This document shows, in pieces, positions 37,372-48,660 of a stretch of DNA of 64,000 nucleotides. The stretch spans positions 62,001-126,000 of the forward strand of contig JAPLDJ010000010.1 of NCBI GenBank assembly GCA_026391805.1, read 5' to 3'. Source of the DNA: Bacteroidota bacterium (lineage in GTDB: Bacteria; Bacteroidota; Bacteroidia; Bacteroidales; FEN-979). A program made the translations under genes and the position numbers. Numbering within the stretch: the stretch's first letter is position 1; each line of letters opens with the position of its first letter. The notes under the pieces are model-generated. The model ran no database searches. It was not told the origin of the DNA and saw nothing but the letters and a program-made list of their open reading frames with translations.

Positions 37372-37818
37372 ATGGATTTAAGTAATCTGAAACCAGCAAA
37401 AGGTTCAACCAAGAAGTCAAAACGAATTGGCAGGGGACAGGGCTCCGGAAGGGGCGGCACATCTACACGCGGTCACAAAGGCGCCCAGTCACGGTCGGGA
37501 TATTCCAAGAAACTTGGATATGAAGGCGGACAGATGTCGCTCGTCAGAAGGGTTCCGAAATTCGGTTTTACAAATTTCAACCGGGTGGAATACAAGGGGA
37601 TCAACCTGGATGTTCTTCAGCAAATGTCAGAGAAGCAGAATGTCACCGTAATTACCCCGGAAGTCATGGCAAAGAGCGGATATGTGTCAAAGAACGATAG
37701 GGTCAAGATCCTCGGAAGAGGGGAACTGAAGGCCAAACTCGAGGTCACTGCACATGCCTTTTCAGCTTCGGCAAAAAAAGCGATTGAAGAAACCGGTGGT
37801 ACTGCGAACACAATTTAA
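37372..37818 (+). CDS. rplO: 50S ribosomal protein L15
   Basis: 148 residues. Gly/Arg-rich N-terminal arm (RIGRGQGSGRGGTSTRGHKG) that threads into 23S rRNA, then the globular domain. 14 bases before secY. Confidence 0.99.
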   Translation: MDLSNLKPAKGSTKKSKRIGRGQGSGRGGTSTRGHKGAQSRSGYSKKLGYEGGQMSLVRRVPKFGFTNFNRVEYKGINLDVLQQMSEKQNVTVITPEVMAKSGYVSKNDRVKILGRGELKAKLEVTAHAFSASAKKAIEETGGTANTI

Positions 37819-37832
37819 TTAATCTGGTCTGA

Positions 37833-39200
37833 ATGAAAAAGCTAATTCAAACTCTTCGGAACATATACAAGATAGAGGATCTCAGGAAAAGGATCATCTA
37901 TACCCTCGGGATCATCCTGGTATATCGTTTTGGCGCTTATGTTGTTTTACCGGGTGTTGATCCCAGTATGCTTGCCAGCCTGCAGAACCAGACAAAGAGC
38001 GGTTTGCTCGGCCTGCTGAACATGTTCTCGGGCGGAGCATTCTCAAATGCCTCCGTCTTTGCACTCGGCATCATGCCCTACATCTCGGCATCCATCGTCG
38101 TACAGCTGCTTGGAATGGCTATACCCTATTTCCAGAAACTGCAGAAGGAAGGGGAGAGCGGACGGAAGAAGATCAATCAGATCACACGGTACCTTACCGT
38201 ATTCATCCTTATCTTCCAGTCGCCTGCATACATTGCAAACCTTGTTTCACAGCTTCCCTCTGAAGCCATTTATCCCTTCAGCAATGCCCAGATCCACCAT
38301 TCTATATTTTCCTACTTCGGAATATCTTCCATCGTCCTCCTGACTGCGGGCTCCATGTTCATTATGTGGCTCGGGGAGAGGATCACCGACAAAGGCATCG
38401 GTAACGGTATATCGATCATCATCATGATCGGGATCATGGCCCGGCTGCCATTCGCATTGTTCGGGGAACTTGTTTCAAGGATGGAACAGAAAGGCGGCGG
38501 TATGGTGATGTTCGTAGTGGAAATCGCCTTCCTCGTTTTCGTGATCCTCGTTACGATCCTGCTCGTTCAGGGTACACGGAGGATCCCGGTACAATATGCA
38601 AAACGGATCGTGGGGAACAAACAGTATGGCGGCGTCCGCCAGTACATCCCCCTGAAGGTCAATGCTGCCGGTGTTATGCCCATCATCTTTGCGCAGGCTA
38701 TCATGTTCCTGCCGCTGACGCTGGCCGGATTTGCCAATTCTGAGGCGCTTTCAGGCTTTGCACGGGTATTTACCGATTTTAACAGCCTGCCCTACAACCT
38801 GACCTTCTTTATCCTGATCATCCTGTTCACCTATTTCTATACAGCCATCACGGTAAATCCGAATCAGATGGCAGAAGACATGAAGAAAAACGGCGGTTTC
38901 ATCCCGGGTGTAAAACCCGGCAAGAGGACCGCAGAATTCATCGACAATGTAATGTCGAGGATCACGCTTCCGGGTTCCATTTTCCTGGGATTTGTCGCCA
39001 TTATGCCGGCATTCGTCAGGCTGGTCGGAGTCAACACGCAGTTTGCGCAGTTCTACGGAGGCACATCCCTGCTCATTCTTGTGGGTGTCGTTCTGGATAC
39101 GCTGCAGCAGATCGAAAGCCATCTGCTCATGCGCCACTACGATGGTCTTACCAAGTCGGGCAGGATCAAAGGACGTTCATCCTACAGTTTGACGGGATAA
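37833..39200 (+). CDS. secY: Protein translocase subunit SecY
   Basis: 455 residues with ten predicted membrane helices. The plug region near GGAFSNASVFALGIMPYISA and the cytoplasmic loops that bind SecA and ribosomes (RRIPVQYAKR; PNQMAEDMKKNGGFIPGVKPG) are present. It forms the export channel with SecE and SecG. adk, often next, is absent and map follows directly. Confidence 0.99.
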   Translation: MKKLIQTLRNIYKIEDLRKRIIYTLGIILVYRFGAYVVLPGVDPSMLASLQNQTKSGLLGLLNMFSGGAFSNASVFALGIMPYISASIVVQLLGMAIPYFQKLQKEGESGRKKINQITRYLTVFILIFQSPAYIANLVSQLPSEAIYPFSNAQIHHSIFSYFGISSIVLLTAGSMFIMWLGERITDKGIGNGISIIIMIGIMARLPFALFGELVSRMEQKGGGMVMFVVEIAFLVFVILVTILLVQGTRRIPVQYAKRIVGNKQYGGVRQYIPLKVNAAGVMPIIFAQAIMFLPLTLAGFANSEALSGFARVFTDFNSLPYNLTFFILIILFTYFYTAITVNPNQMAEDMKKNGGFIPGVKPGKRTAEFIDNVMSRITLPGSIFLGFVAIMPAFVRLVGVNTQFAQFYGGTSLLILVGVVLDTLQQIESHLLMRHYDGLTKSGRIKGRSSYSLTG

Positions 39201-39221
39201 GATCGTCGAAATGAAATTTGA

Positions 39222-39995
39222 ATGGAACTTAAAACGGAGGAAGATATAGAATTGCTGAGGGAAAATGCTCAGATCGTGAGCAGGACCCTTGCCGAAGTGG
39301 CAAAACACATTAAACCCGGGGTTACGACCCGAATGCTGGATACGATCGCAGAGGATTATCTGAGGTCAGAGGGAGCGGTGCCAGGGTTTAAAGGATATAA
39401 CGGATTCCCGAGTACATTGTGTACATCCCTGAATGATGAGGTTGTACACGGGATCCCGGGAGATAGAGTTCTTAAAAATGGTGATATAGTTTCAATTGAT
39501 TGCGGAAGCATCAAGAACGGTTTTTACGGCGACTCTGCCTATACATTTGCAGTGGGCGAAGTAAAACCGGAGGTGCTCAGCCTTCTGAAACGGACCCGCG
39601 AATCGCTCTTCCTTGCTCTGGAACATGCCGTTGCAGGAAAGAGGATCGGCGACATCGCTGCAGCAGTGCAGGAGCATGTGGAGCCTTTCGGCTACTCAGT
39701 AGTAAGAGAGCTTGTGGGACACGGGATCGGGAAGAAACTGCATGAGAAACCCGATGTCCCCAATTACGGTAAAAGGGGAACCGGGATCAAATTGCAGGAA
39801 GGACTGGTGATCTGCATTGAACCCATGATCAACCTGGGGACAAAGAACATCGTGCAGGCAAAGGATGGATGGACAATCCGCACACACGACGGGCAACCGT
39901 CGGCGCATTTCGAACTGACCGTGGTGGTCAGAAAGGAAGAACCGGATGTCCTGTCGACGTTCCGGTATATTGAAGAGGTTATTGAAACAAATTAA
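39222..39995 (+). CDS. map: Type I methionine aminopeptidase
   Basis: 257 residues. Pita-bread fold with metal ligands in [16 protein letters not shown] (two Asp), [11 protein letters not shown] (His), CIEPM (Glu) and HFELTVVV (Glu). It removes the initiator Met from nascent proteins. 21 bases after secY and 13 before infA. Confidence 0.98.
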   Translation: MELKTEEDIELLRENAQIVSRTLAEVAKHIKPGVTTRMLDTIAEDYLRSEGAVPGFKGYNGFPSTLCTSLNDEVVHGIPGDRVLKNGDIVSIDCGSIKNGFYGDSAYTFAVGEVKPEVLSLLKRTRESLFLALEHAVAGKRIGDIAAAVQEHVEPFGYSVVRELVGHGIGKKLHEKPDVPNYGKRGTGIKLQEGLVICIEPMINLGTKNIVQAKDGWTIRTHDGQPSAHFELTVVVRKEEPDVLSTFRYIEEVIETN

Positions 39996-40008
39996 ATATA
40001 CGGATTCA

Positions 40009-40227
40009 ATGGCAAAACAAACTTCAATACAGCAGGATGGCACTGTGATCGAGTCTCTCGGCAATGCCATGTTCCGTGTGGAACTTGAGAACGGGCACGT
40101 AATAACGGCCCACATATCCGGGAAGATGCGGATGCACTACATCAAGATCCTGCCGGGCGACCGGGTGAAAATCGAAATGTCACCGTATGATCTGACAAAA
40201 GGGAGAATAACATTTAGGTACCAATAA
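40009..40227 (+). CDS. infA: Translation initiation factor IF-1
   Basis: 72 residues from ATG 40009 ([16 protein letters not shown]), the standard IF-1 length. A longer in-frame reading back to 39946 would run into map and is rejected. OB fold with [19 protein letters not shown]. It blocks the A site during initiation. Confidence 0.98.
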   Translation: MAKQTSIQQDGTVIESLGNAMFRVELENGHVITAHISGKMRMHYIKILPGDRVKIEMSPYDLTKGRITFRYQ

Positions 40228-40243
40228 AAGTAAAGCTGATAAA

Positions 40244-40360
40244 ATGAAAGTAAGAGCCTCCATCAAGAAACGTTCTGCCGATTGTAAGATCGTACGCAGG
40301 AAAGGAAAGCTGTACATTATTAACAAAAAAAATCCTAAGTACAAGCAAAGACAAGGATAA
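40244..40360 (+). CDS. rpmJ: 50S ribosomal protein L36, zinc-free form
   Basis: 38 residues, [20 protein letters not shown] up to NPKYKQRQG. Of the usual three Cys and one His zinc ligands only one Cys (residue 14) is left; the other sites are Ser/Arg, Asn and Tyr. It is therefore the C-minus form. It sits 16 bases after infA and 26 before rpsM. Confidence 0.97.
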   Translation: MKVRASIKKRSADCKIVRRKGKLYIINKKNPKYKQRQG

Positions 40361-40386
40361 TTAATTAATCAAAAATAGCATTCATT

Positions 40387-40767
40387 ATGGCCAGAATTTC
40401 AGGTATTGATTTACCGAAGAATAAAAGGGGCGAGATCGGATTGACATACATCTACGGGATTGGTCGCAGCACCTCCCAGATGATCCTTACCAAGGCTGGT
40501 GTTGACTGGAACAAGAAGGTCCAGGACTGGAATGACGAGGAGCTGAATGCAATCCGTACCGTCATCACAGACAGCATTAAGGTGGAAGGGGCACTGCGCT
40601 CCGAAACGCAGATGAACATTAAGCGTTTGATGGACATCGGTTGCTACCGCGGGATCCGTCATCGTATCGGTCTTCCGGTCCGCGGGCAGAGCACGAAGAA
40701 CAATGCCAGGACCCGTAAGGGCAGGAAAAAGACCGTTGCCAACAAAAAGAAGGCTACGAAAGGCTAA
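40387..40767 (+). CDS. rpsM: 30S ribosomal protein S13
   Basis: 126 residues, starting [20 protein letters not shown]; basic tail [15 protein letters not shown] contacts P-site tRNA. First gene of the alpha block. Confidence 0.99.
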   Translation: MARISGIDLPKNKRGEIGLTYIYGIGRSTSQMILTKAGVDWNKKVQDWNDEELNAIRTVITDSIKVEGALRSETQMNIKRLMDIGCYRGIRHRIGLPVRGQSTKNNARTRKGRKKTVANKKKATKG

Positions 40768-40825
40768 ATCACTGCTGATCCTTTCAGGGGGCAGATTTTT
40801 AATCAAGAAAGTGTAATAAAGTAAT

Positions 40826-41215
40826 ATGGCAAAGAGCGAAAAAAGTTCGAAAAAGAGGGTTGTGAAGGTAGATGCAATCGGAAAAGCATTTGTGAATGCA
40901 TCCTTCAACAACATCATCATCACCCTCACCAACAATGCCGGCCAGGTCATTTCATGGGCTTCAGCCGGTAAGATGGGCTTCAGGGGTTCAAAGAAAAACA
41001 CGCCCTATGCAGCTCAGATGGCTGCCCAGGATGCGGCCAAGGTAGCATACGACCAGGGATTGCGGAAGGTGAAGGTCTACATCAAGGGACCCGGTGCCGG
41101 CAGGGAATCGGCCATCCGTACCATTCATACCGCAGGGATCGAGGTGATGGAAATTACCGACATCACGCCATTGCCCCACAACGGCTGCAGGCCTCCCAAA
41201 AGAAGAAGGGTTTAA
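40826..41215 (+). CDS. rpsK: 30S ribosomal protein S11
   Basis: 129 residues with signature [20 protein letters not shown] and end [13 protein letters not shown]. It lines the platform near the mRNA exit. 58 bases after rpsM. Confidence 0.99.
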   Translation: MAKSEKSSKKRVVKVDAIGKAFVNASFNNIIITLTNNAGQVISWASAGKMGFRGSKKNTPYAAQMAAQDAAKVAYDQGLRKVKVYIKGPGAGRESAIRTIHTAGIEVMEITDITPLPHNGCRPPKRRRV

Positions 41216-41252
41216 TTCAGGAATTAATTATTATAATACATAAACAGAAAGT

Positions 41253-41858
41253 ATGGCAAGGTACATCGGTCCTAAGTCAAGAATCGCACGGAAGTTCAGA
41301 GATCCTATTTTCGGACCCGACAAGCATTACGATAAGAAAAGCTATCCTCCCGGGATGCACGGTCAGACCAAGCGCAGGAACAAGCAGTCGGAATACGGCA
41401 CCCAGCTGATGGAAAAACAGAAGGCAAAATATACCTATGGAATCCTGGAGCGCCAGTTTAAGAATATTTTCTTAAAGGCTTCAAGGAAAAAGGGGATCAC
41501 CGGAGAGGTTTTACTGCAGCTCATCGAATCAAGGCTCGACAACGTGGTTTACCGCCTCGGAATTGCACCTTCACGCAGCGGTGCGCGCCAGCTGATCGGC
41601 CACCGCCACATCGTGGTGAACGGTAAAGTGGTGAACGTTCCCTCCTGCGAGGTAAAGCCGGGCGACATTGTAGGCGTTCGTGAACGCTCCAAGTCACTTG
41701 AGGTGATCACAGCATCGGTAGCATCCCGCTCCAATCAGTATTCATGGCTCGAATGGGATGGCAGCATGATGGCAGGAAAATTCATGAACTACCCCGAGCG
41801 GTCGGAGATCCCGGAAAACATCAGGGAACAGCTCATCGTCGAATTGTATTCGAAATAA
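41253..41858 (+). CDS. rpsD: 30S ribosomal protein S4, zinc-free form
   Basis: 201 residues. The N-terminal region ([20 protein letters not shown]) has none of the four Cys of the zinc form. S4 domain with [20 protein letters not shown] binds 16S rRNA and nucleates assembly. In E. coli S4 regulates the alpha operon; a related site here was not found. Confidence 0.99.
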   Translation: MARYIGPKSRIARKFRDPIFGPDKHYDKKSYPPGMHGQTKRRNKQSEYGTQLMEKQKAKYTYGILERQFKNIFLKASRKKGITGEVLLQLIESRLDNVVYRLGIAPSRSGARQLIGHRHIVVNGKVVNVPSCEVKPGDIVGVRERSKSLEVITASVASRSNQYSWLEWDGSMMAGKFMNYPERSEIPENIREQLIVELYSK

Positions 41859-41927
41859 TGATTTTAATGCGGAAAGCATTACATCAAGATCAAGGAAGAG
41901 ATTTAAAACTAACTTAAACGAAACATC

Positions 41928-42920
41928 ATGGCAATATTACCTTTCCAGAAACCCGATAAGGTGATCATGGTCGAAGCCGATGATTACAAAGGAATCTTTG
42001 AATTCAGACCATTGGAACCCGGATTCGGGGTCACCATCGGAAACGCGCTCAGAAGGATATTGCTTTCCTCACTCGAAGGATATGCAATCACTTCAGTAAA
42101 GATTGAAGGCGTTGACCAGGAGTTTTCGACTGTAAAGGGCGTCATTGAAGATGTCACGGAGATCCTTCTCAACCTTAAGCAAATCCGGTTCAAGCGGCAG
42201 ATCGAATCAGAAATTTCTGAAAAGGTGAATGTCGTGATCGGCCAGCAGGCTTTATTTAAAGCCGGTGACATCAACAAATTCCTCTCGGTGTTCCAGGTTC
42301 TGAACCCGGAAGTAGTGGTCTGCCACATGGAAAACAATGTCAAACTGAACGTCGAACTGTCGATCGACAGGGGACGTGGATATGTTCCTGCAGAAGAGAA
42401 TAAAGTGCTGGGATCGGCCCTGGGCAAAATTGCCATCGATTCCATCCACACGCCGATCCGCAACGTGAAATTTCATGTTGAGAATTACCGTGTAGAACAG
42501 AAGACCGACTATGAAAAACTGGTCATCGATCTGGAAACCGATGGTTCGATCCAGCCGAAGACCGCGCTGAAAGAAGCTGCAAAGATCCTGATCCAGCATT
42601 TCATGCTCTTCTCCGATGAGAAGATCACCCTTGATACTGCTGAGAAAGCTGTTGCCGAAGAATTCGATGAAACTTCGCTGCACATCCGTCAGCTCCTGAA
42701 AACCAAGCTGGTTGATATGGACCTTTCGGTAAGGGCGCTGAACTGCCTTAAGGCTGCCGATGTTGAAACACTCGGCGACCTCGTTGCATTCAACAAAAAC
42801 GACCTTCTTAAATTCCGCAATTTTGGCAAGAAATCACTGACCGAACTTGAAGAGCTGGTGAAATCAAAAGGGCTGGAATTTGGGATGAATACTGCAAAAT
42901 ATAAATTAGATAAGGAATAA
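41928..42920 (+). CDS. rpoA: RNA polymerase alpha subunit
   Basis: 330 residues. N-terminal dimerisation domain (1-230) with [20 protein letters not shown], linker, and C-terminal domain (about 250-320) with [16 protein letters not shown] and [11 protein letters not shown], which binds UP elements and activators. The 69-base gap before it has no clear promoter. Confidence 0.99.
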   Translation: MAILPFQKPDKVIMVEADDYKGIFEFRPLEPGFGVTIGNALRRILLSSLEGYAITSVKIEGVDQEFSTVKGVIEDVTEILLNLKQIRFKRQIESEISEKVNVVIGQQALFKAGDINKFLSVFQVLNPEVVVCHMENNVKLNVELSIDRGRGYVPAEENKVLGSALGKIAIDSIHTPIRNVKFHVENYRVEQKTDYEKLVIDLETDGSIQPKTALKEAAKILIQHFMLFSDEKITLDTAEKAVAEEFDETSLHIRQLLKTKLVDMDLSVRALNCLKAADVETLGDLVAFNKNDLLKFRNFGKKSLTELEELVKSKGLEFGMNTAKYKLDKE

Positions 42921-42925
42921 TTGAA

Positions 42926-43507
42926 ATGAGACACGGTAAGAAAATCAATCATTTAGGAAGAACAAGTTCACACCGTAAAGCCATGCTTTCAAACATGGCC
43001 ACATCGCTGATCCTCCATAAACGGATTGCCACCACCCTGGCCAAGGCCAAAGCTCTGAAAACTTATGTTGAGCCACTCATAACCCGGTCGAAGGATGATT
43101 CAACCCATTCAAGGAGGCTTGTTTTCAGCTACCTTCAAAGCAAGGAAGCCATAACCGAATTGTTCCGGGAGATATCCACAAAGGTGGCCGACCGTCCCGG
43201 CGGATACACCCGGATCCTGAAAACAGGAAACCGGCTGGGTGATAATGCCGATATGTGCATCCTGGAGCTGGTCGATTACAATGAAGCCTATGTTACCACC
43301 AAGGAACAGGCCAAGACAAAGACTACGCGCCGCAAACGTGCAACCAAGAAAACTGCCGCGGAAGAAATCCAGACGGAAGTTGCAGCAGAAGAAAAACCGG
43401 TGAAGAAACCACGCAAGACGGCCAAAAAGGAACCGGAAGCTGAAGCTGAAGCTGAAGCAGCACCTGAACCTCCAAAAGCTGAAGAAACGGAGGAACCGAA
43501 AGAGTAA
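42926..43507 (+). CDS. rplQ: 50S ribosomal protein L17 with long C-terminal tail
   Basis: 193 residues. Residues 1-120 are the conserved L17 fold ([20 protein letters not shown]). The last 70 are low-complexity: a Lys/Arg-Thr stretch, then repeated [17 protein letters not shown]. coli L17 has 127 residues; such tails occur in Bacteroidota. Last gene of the supercluster, followed by the terminator at 43534. Confidence 0.98.
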   Translation: MRHGKKINHLGRTSSHRKAMLSNMATSLILHKRIATTLAKAKALKTYVEPLITRSKDDSTHSRRLVFSYLQSKEAITELFREISTKVADRPGGYTRILKTGNRLGDNADMCILELVDYNEAYVTTKEQAKTKTTRRKRATKKTAAEEIQTEVAAEEKPVKKPRKTAKKEPEAEAEAEAAPEPPKAEETEEPKE

Positions 43508-43533
43508 ACTGAACGATAAATCAATGAATCAAC

Positions 43534-43570
43534 AAGGATAAACGGGTGAAAAGCAGTTTATCCTTTTTTT
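43534..43570 (+). terminator. Strong intrinsic terminator of the ribosomal supercluster
   Basis: AAGGATAAAC pairs perfectly with GTTTATCCTT (10 bp) around a 12-base loop, followed directly by a run of seven T. It separates rplQ from eno. Confidence 0.9.
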
Positions 43571-43598
43571 ATTCTATATAAACGATAAAATCTGATAA

Positions 43599-44888
<1,290 letters not shown>

Positions 44889-44899
44889 AAGCTGGTACA

Positions 44900-45004
44900 C
44901 GATTCACGTTACACGTCATACGTCATAAGTCATACGCCATAGGGTTTTCAACTTCTTACGCATGATTTATGTCTTATGTCTTATGTCTTATGACATATGA
45001 CCTC
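44900..45004. repeat. Heptanucleotide array, 15 units in one register
   Basis: Read in sevens from 44900: CGATTCA, CGTTACA, CGTCATA, CGTCATA, AGTCATA, CGCCATA, three degenerate units, TGATTTA, TGTCTTA three times, TGACATA, TGACCTC. The register holds across the degenerate middle. It fills the eno-mtnP convergent gap and stops 5 bases before the mtnP stop. Confidence 0.9.
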
Positions 45005-45009
45005 CTGCG

Positions 45010-45756
45010 TCAGAATTGAAGGATCACCTGCTCCAACAGGCTTGTCACATGTTTCACATTCTCCTCGAACACCCTGAACACATCTTCCCAGGTAACCGGC
45101 TCTTCGTCGTGTTTCCAGGAATCATAATCTGTTGATAGGGCGACAGCGGCGTAGGAGAGGCCTGCCTCGTTGGCCAGCGCTGCCTCCGGGGCGGTACTCA
45201 TATTGATGATATCTGCGCCCAGGGTACGGAACATGACTGATTCGGCCCGCGTTGAAAACCGGGGACCTTCGATCGTGACCACCGTTCCTGAAGGATGAAA
45301 AGGCAACCCGAGTTCACCGGCTTTTGAGATCAGTATTTTGCGGAGCGGTTCCGAAAAGGGATCGGCCATTGCCGTATGGCAGGGGTTTCCGGGCTCAAAT
45401 ACATCATGAAAGGTATTCTTCCTGAACCGGGTGAAATCAATGAACTGGTCGGGAAAAACGATCTCCCCGCGTCCGATCCCTTCCCTCAGGCTGCCGCAGG
45501 CCGTGGTCGCGATCACATAGTCGCAGTCGAGCTGCTTAAGTGCATATATGTTCGCCCTGTTGTTTACATGGGTAGGCGTGATCGAATGGTCACGGCCATG
45601 ACGGGAAAGGATGAATACAGTGCAATGCCCCATAGCACCTTTCAGAAATGTAGAGCTGGGATCGCCATAGGGCGTTTTGACCTTAATTTCTTCATGTTCG
45701 CTGAACAGGTTCATCTTCTCCAATCCCGAACCTCCGATCAATCCTATTTTTATCAT
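45010..45756 (-). CDS. mtnP: S-methyl-5'-thioadenosine phosphorylase family protein
   Basis: 248 residues of the PNP/MTAP family. GLIGGSGL at the N-terminus binds phosphate, SRHGRDHSITPTHVNNRAN is the family block, and the purine site has NMSTAPE where MTAPs usually have NMTxxPE, plus the TDYDSWK expected for MTAP. It would release adenine from methylthioadenosine formed in polyamine synthesis; a purine nucleoside phosphorylase activity is the alternative. Converges with eno. Confidence 0.85.
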   Translation of the reverse strand: MIKIGLIGGSGLEKMNLFSEHEEIKVKTPYGDPSSTFLKGAMGHCTVFILSRHGRDHSITPTHVNNRANIYALKQLDCDYVIATTACGSLREGIGRGEIVFPDQFIDFTRFRKNTFHDVFEPGNPCHTAMADPFSEPLRKILISKAGELGLPFHPSGTVVTIEGPRFSTRAESVMFRTLGADIINMSTAPEAALANEAGLSYAAVALSTDYDSWKHDEEPVTWEDVFRVFEENVKHVTSLLEQVILQF

Positions 45757-45811
45757 TGATAAATGTTTCGGACGAAATTAAAGAGAATTTTCATCCTAAC
45801 CGCTAAAAATG

Positions 45812-45819
45812 TAACTTTG
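45812..45819 (+). promoter_or_regulatory. -7 box (TAACTTTG) of the CcmF-like gene
   Basis: TAACTTTGCCGC, 22 bases before ATG 45842. Confidence 0.55.
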
Positions 45820-45841
45820 CCGCTCATTCAGAAACCTACAT

Positions 45842-47899
45842 ATGAACATACAATACATCGGTGAGCACCTGTTGCCCGGTATGATCGGGAAGTCGTTGAT
45901 CTGGGTCAGTTTTGGTGCCGCAATAATCGCTACAGTACTCTATTTTATCAATATCCGAAGGAAGCGCCATTCATTGAAACCGGTCACCTCATTTGCCCGG
46001 GGATTTTTCCTGGTGCATGCCGTGAGCCTCCTCTCCGTCGCTTTTATCCTCTATTACCTGATCTTTCGCCACTATTTTGAATATGCCTATGTGTGGGAAT
46101 ATTCTTCCGTTACACTGCCGGTAAAGTACATCATTTCCTGCTTCTGGGCAGGGCAGGAGGGAAGCTTCCTGGTCTGGGCCGTTTTCCAGGCCCTCCTCGG
46201 AATGGTGCTGATCTTTATCTCGCGTGAATGGGAAGACCATGTGCTCTCGGTTGTTTCGTTGTCACAGGTCTTTGTGACCTCGATGATGCTGGGTGTCCAG
46301 CTGTTTTCGATGAGGATTGGCGGCAGCCCGTTCAACCTGCTCCGCGAAACTTACAGCAATGTTCAGGATTCGATCTTCGCACAGGCTGATTACGTCCGTA
46401 TGATAACCGACGGGAACGGGCTGAACCCTTTGCTGGAGAACATCTGGATGACCATACATCCGCCGATCCTGTTCCTTGGCTATGCGCTCGCACTCGTGCC
46501 GTTCTCCTATGCCGTGGCAGGGCTGATGCGCAAAGAGTACTATTCATGGATCCGGCCGGCTTTGCCCTGGACCCTGCTTTCCCTCACCCTGCTGGGTGCG
46601 GGGATCCTCCTCGGAGGCGCCTGGGCCTATGTTTCGCTTACATTCGGCGGGTTCTGGTCGTGGGACCCGGTGGAGAATTCATCGCTGGTCCCCTGGATGA
46701 CACTTGTTGCAGGTCTTCATTTTCTGCTGGTCTCGAGGAAGCAACGGTACGCGCTTCTGTCGGCCTTTATACTGATCACCCTGTCCTATGTGCTGGTGCT
46801 TTATGCCACGTTCCTTACACGGAGCGGCGTGCTCGCTGATTCTTCAGCCCATTCGTTCTCCGATAACGGGATGACGGCCCAGCTGCTAATATACCTGCTG
46901 GTTTTTTTGGTACTGGCTGTTTTCTTCATCGTGATCCGTGCAAAAAAATTCGGAGAGAAGAAAAACGAGATCCTGCTGTCGCGGGAGTTCTGGATGTTCC
47001 TTGGATCCATCATCGTCGTCCTTGCGGCCTTCCAGATTATCTTTACCACTTCGATCCCGGTATTCAACAGCCTCTTCAGGACGAACATCGCGCCCCCGGC
47101 CGACCGTGTGGGCTTTTACAACCGCTGGCAGATGCCGTATGCATTGCTGATCGCCGGGTTCATCGCCTTTACGCAATTCCTGAACTACAATGTCAATTCC
47201 GGAAGGGTTTTTATGCGGAAGATGGCCGTTCCGTTTGTGCTGGGCATAGTCCTTTTGATTCCGTTCACGATGAGCGGCATCGTTACAGGGATGAACTTCA
47301 TCCTGACGCTTTTCTTTGTGCTCTTCTCGATCCTGGCATCCCTTTATAATTTTATCTTCACTACCGGCAAGCCGCGAAATCCTGCCGCCATCCTGACCCA
47401 CATCGGATTCCTTCTCTTTGTCATGGGAACCATCATCACCTTTTCCAATTCAAAAACGATCTCCACCAATACTTCGCGGTTTGATCTCGGCGATATGAAA
47501 TCCAATGCAGAGAACCTCATGCTTGTAAAAGGGGATACCCTCTACATGAGCGGATTTTACGTAGTTTATAAGGAAAGCAGGCAGCAGGGGAACTATACCA
47601 CCTATACGGTCGATTTCCTGAAGATGAAAAAAGGAAATTATGTGAAGGAATTCACCCTCTATCCTTCTGTGAACAGGAATCCGCGCATGGGGAATGTTTA
47701 CAACCCCGACACGCGGCACTTCCTCTGGAAAGACTATTATGCCTACATTTCATCGACGGGAGAAAAACCCGCCGATTTCATCGTGATAAAGGCCATCATG
47801 AATCCTTTCATCAATGTGCTCTGGACAGGAGCGATCCTGATGGTATTGGGCATGACGTATGCATTCTGGCGGCGTATCGGAACGCGCAGGGATCAATAA
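45842..47899 (+). CDS. CcmF-like cytochrome c biogenesis haem lyase subunit
   Basis: 685 residues with about 14 membrane helices. The WWD domain is clear: GGFWSWDPVENSSLVPW near residue 270-285, preceded by TIHPPILFLGYA, with external histidines for haem handling. The N-terminal PVKYIISCFWAGQEGSFLVW block is typical of CcmF. The protein attaches haem to apocytochrome c at the periplasmic face. Other ccm genes are not adjacent. The 3' end overlaps the convergent MORN gene by 7 bases. Confidence 0.9.
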   Translation: MNIQYIGEHLLPGMIGKSLIWVSFGAAIIATVLYFINIRRKRHSLKPVTSFARGFFLVHAVSLLSVAFILYYLIFRHYFEYAYVWEYSSVTLPVKYIISCFWAGQEGSFLVWAVFQALLGMVLIFISREWEDHVLSVVSLSQVFVTSMMLGVQLFSMRIGGSPFNLLRETYSNVQDSIFAQADYVRMITDGNGLNPLLENIWMTIHPPILFLGYALALVPFSYAVAGLMRKEYYSWIRPALPWTLLSLTLLGAGILLGGAWAYVSLTFGGFWSWDPVENSSLVPWMTLVAGLHFLLVSRKQRYALLSAFILITLSYVLVLYATFLTRSGVLADSSAHSFSDNGMTAQLLIYLLVFLVLAVFFIVIRAKKFGEKKNEILLSREFWMFLGSIIVVLAAFQIIFTTSIPVFNSLFRTNIAPPADRVGFYNRWQMPYALLIAGFIAFTQFLNYNVNSGRVFMRKMAVPFVLGIVLLIPFTMSGIVTGMNFILTLFFVLFSILASLYNFIFTTGKPRNPAAILTHIGFLLFVMGTIITFSNSKTISTNTSRFDLGDMKSNAENLMLVKGDTLYMSGFYVVYKESRQQGNYTTYTVDFLKMKKGNYVKEFTLYPSVNRNPRMGNVYNPDTRHFLWKDYYAYISSTGEKPADFIVIKAIMNPFINVLWTGAILMVLGMTYAFWRRIGTRRDQ

Positions 47900-48570
47900 T
47901 ATTTGCTGTTCTTCAGGTTGCCTTTCTTGTCGTAGTAATTCCATTTACCCGTTTTCTTCCCTTCGGTGAAATAGCCGTCAAACTCTTTTTCGCCGTTCTT
48001 CTGGTATTTCACAACGGGGCCGGTATAAGGAACGCCGTCCAGGAATTTAACAGGACCGCCTTTCAGCTTTTCCCAGGCAACGGGCTGCTGCTGTCTCCGC
48101 TCAACAGCCTTCTGGGGGGCTGCTGCGGCTGCAGGAGCTGCTGCCGGTGCGGCCTGGACTTCAGCTGCCTTTTTTAAACTGTCGGCTGCAGCCTGCGAGG
48201 GGGTTGCCCCTTCGCTGCTGAGCAGTGAACCGAATTTATAGGTCTCAACGCCTTCCTGCTGGCCACTCTCTTTCCAGTAAGTCCACGTGCCGTCTTTCAC
48301 GCCTTCTTTGTAATCCCCCTGGAACTTCTTCTGTCCGTTGGCATGGTAACAGGTCCATGTGCCTACCCTCAATCCATTCTCAATTTTTCCCTCAATTTCA
48401 ACCCGGCCATTGTTATACGATGCAACATCTCCCGAAAAAGGCTTGTCGGAATTGACCATGTAGAACATGCCGGCGCGTTCCTGGAGCTGGCTTAAATTTG
48501 TCCGTTCAGATTTGGTGGAACAGGCAACGAGGATCATTACAATCCCTGAAAGAATAAAAAGTTTTTTCAT
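47893..48570 (-). CDS. MORN/YwqK-type repeat lipoprotein
   Basis: 225 residues from ATG 48570 (MKKLFILSGIVMILVACST); an upstream in-frame start would lack a signal. Type II signal with LVAC lipobox. Five to six MORN-like strands follow, for example GTWTCYHANGQKKFQGDY and DGTWTYWKESGQQEG, split by an Ala/Pro-rich linker (about 125-155), then GYFTEGKKTGKWNYYDKKGN. MORN proteins of this type (YwqK family) sit in the envelope; the role is unknown. Confidence 0.8.
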   Translation of the reverse strand: MKKLFILSGIVMILVACSTKSERTNLSQLQERAGMFYMVNSDKPFSGDVASYNNGRVEIEGKIENGLRVGTWTCYHANGQKKFQGDYKEGVKDGTWTYWKESGQQEGVETYKFGSLLSSEGATPSQAAADSLKKAAEVQAAPAAAPAAAAAPQKAVERRQQQPVAWEKLKGGPVKFLDGVPYTGPVVKYQKNGEKEFDGYFTEGKKTGKWNYYDKKGNLKNSKYY

Positions 48571-48590
48571 TGTTTTTGGTTTTAGAAGGT

Positions 48591-48598
48591 CAAATCTA
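48591..48598 (-). promoter_or_regulatory. -7 box (TAGATTTG) of the MORN lipoprotein gene
   Basis: TAGATTTG on the minus strand 20 bases before ATG 48570. It supports the shorter start. Confidence 0.5.
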
Positions 48599-48660
48599 AA
48601 AAAAAATATAACACGTCCATAAAAATTATCTGATTTGTCTAAGGAGGAAATCTTTTCTGA

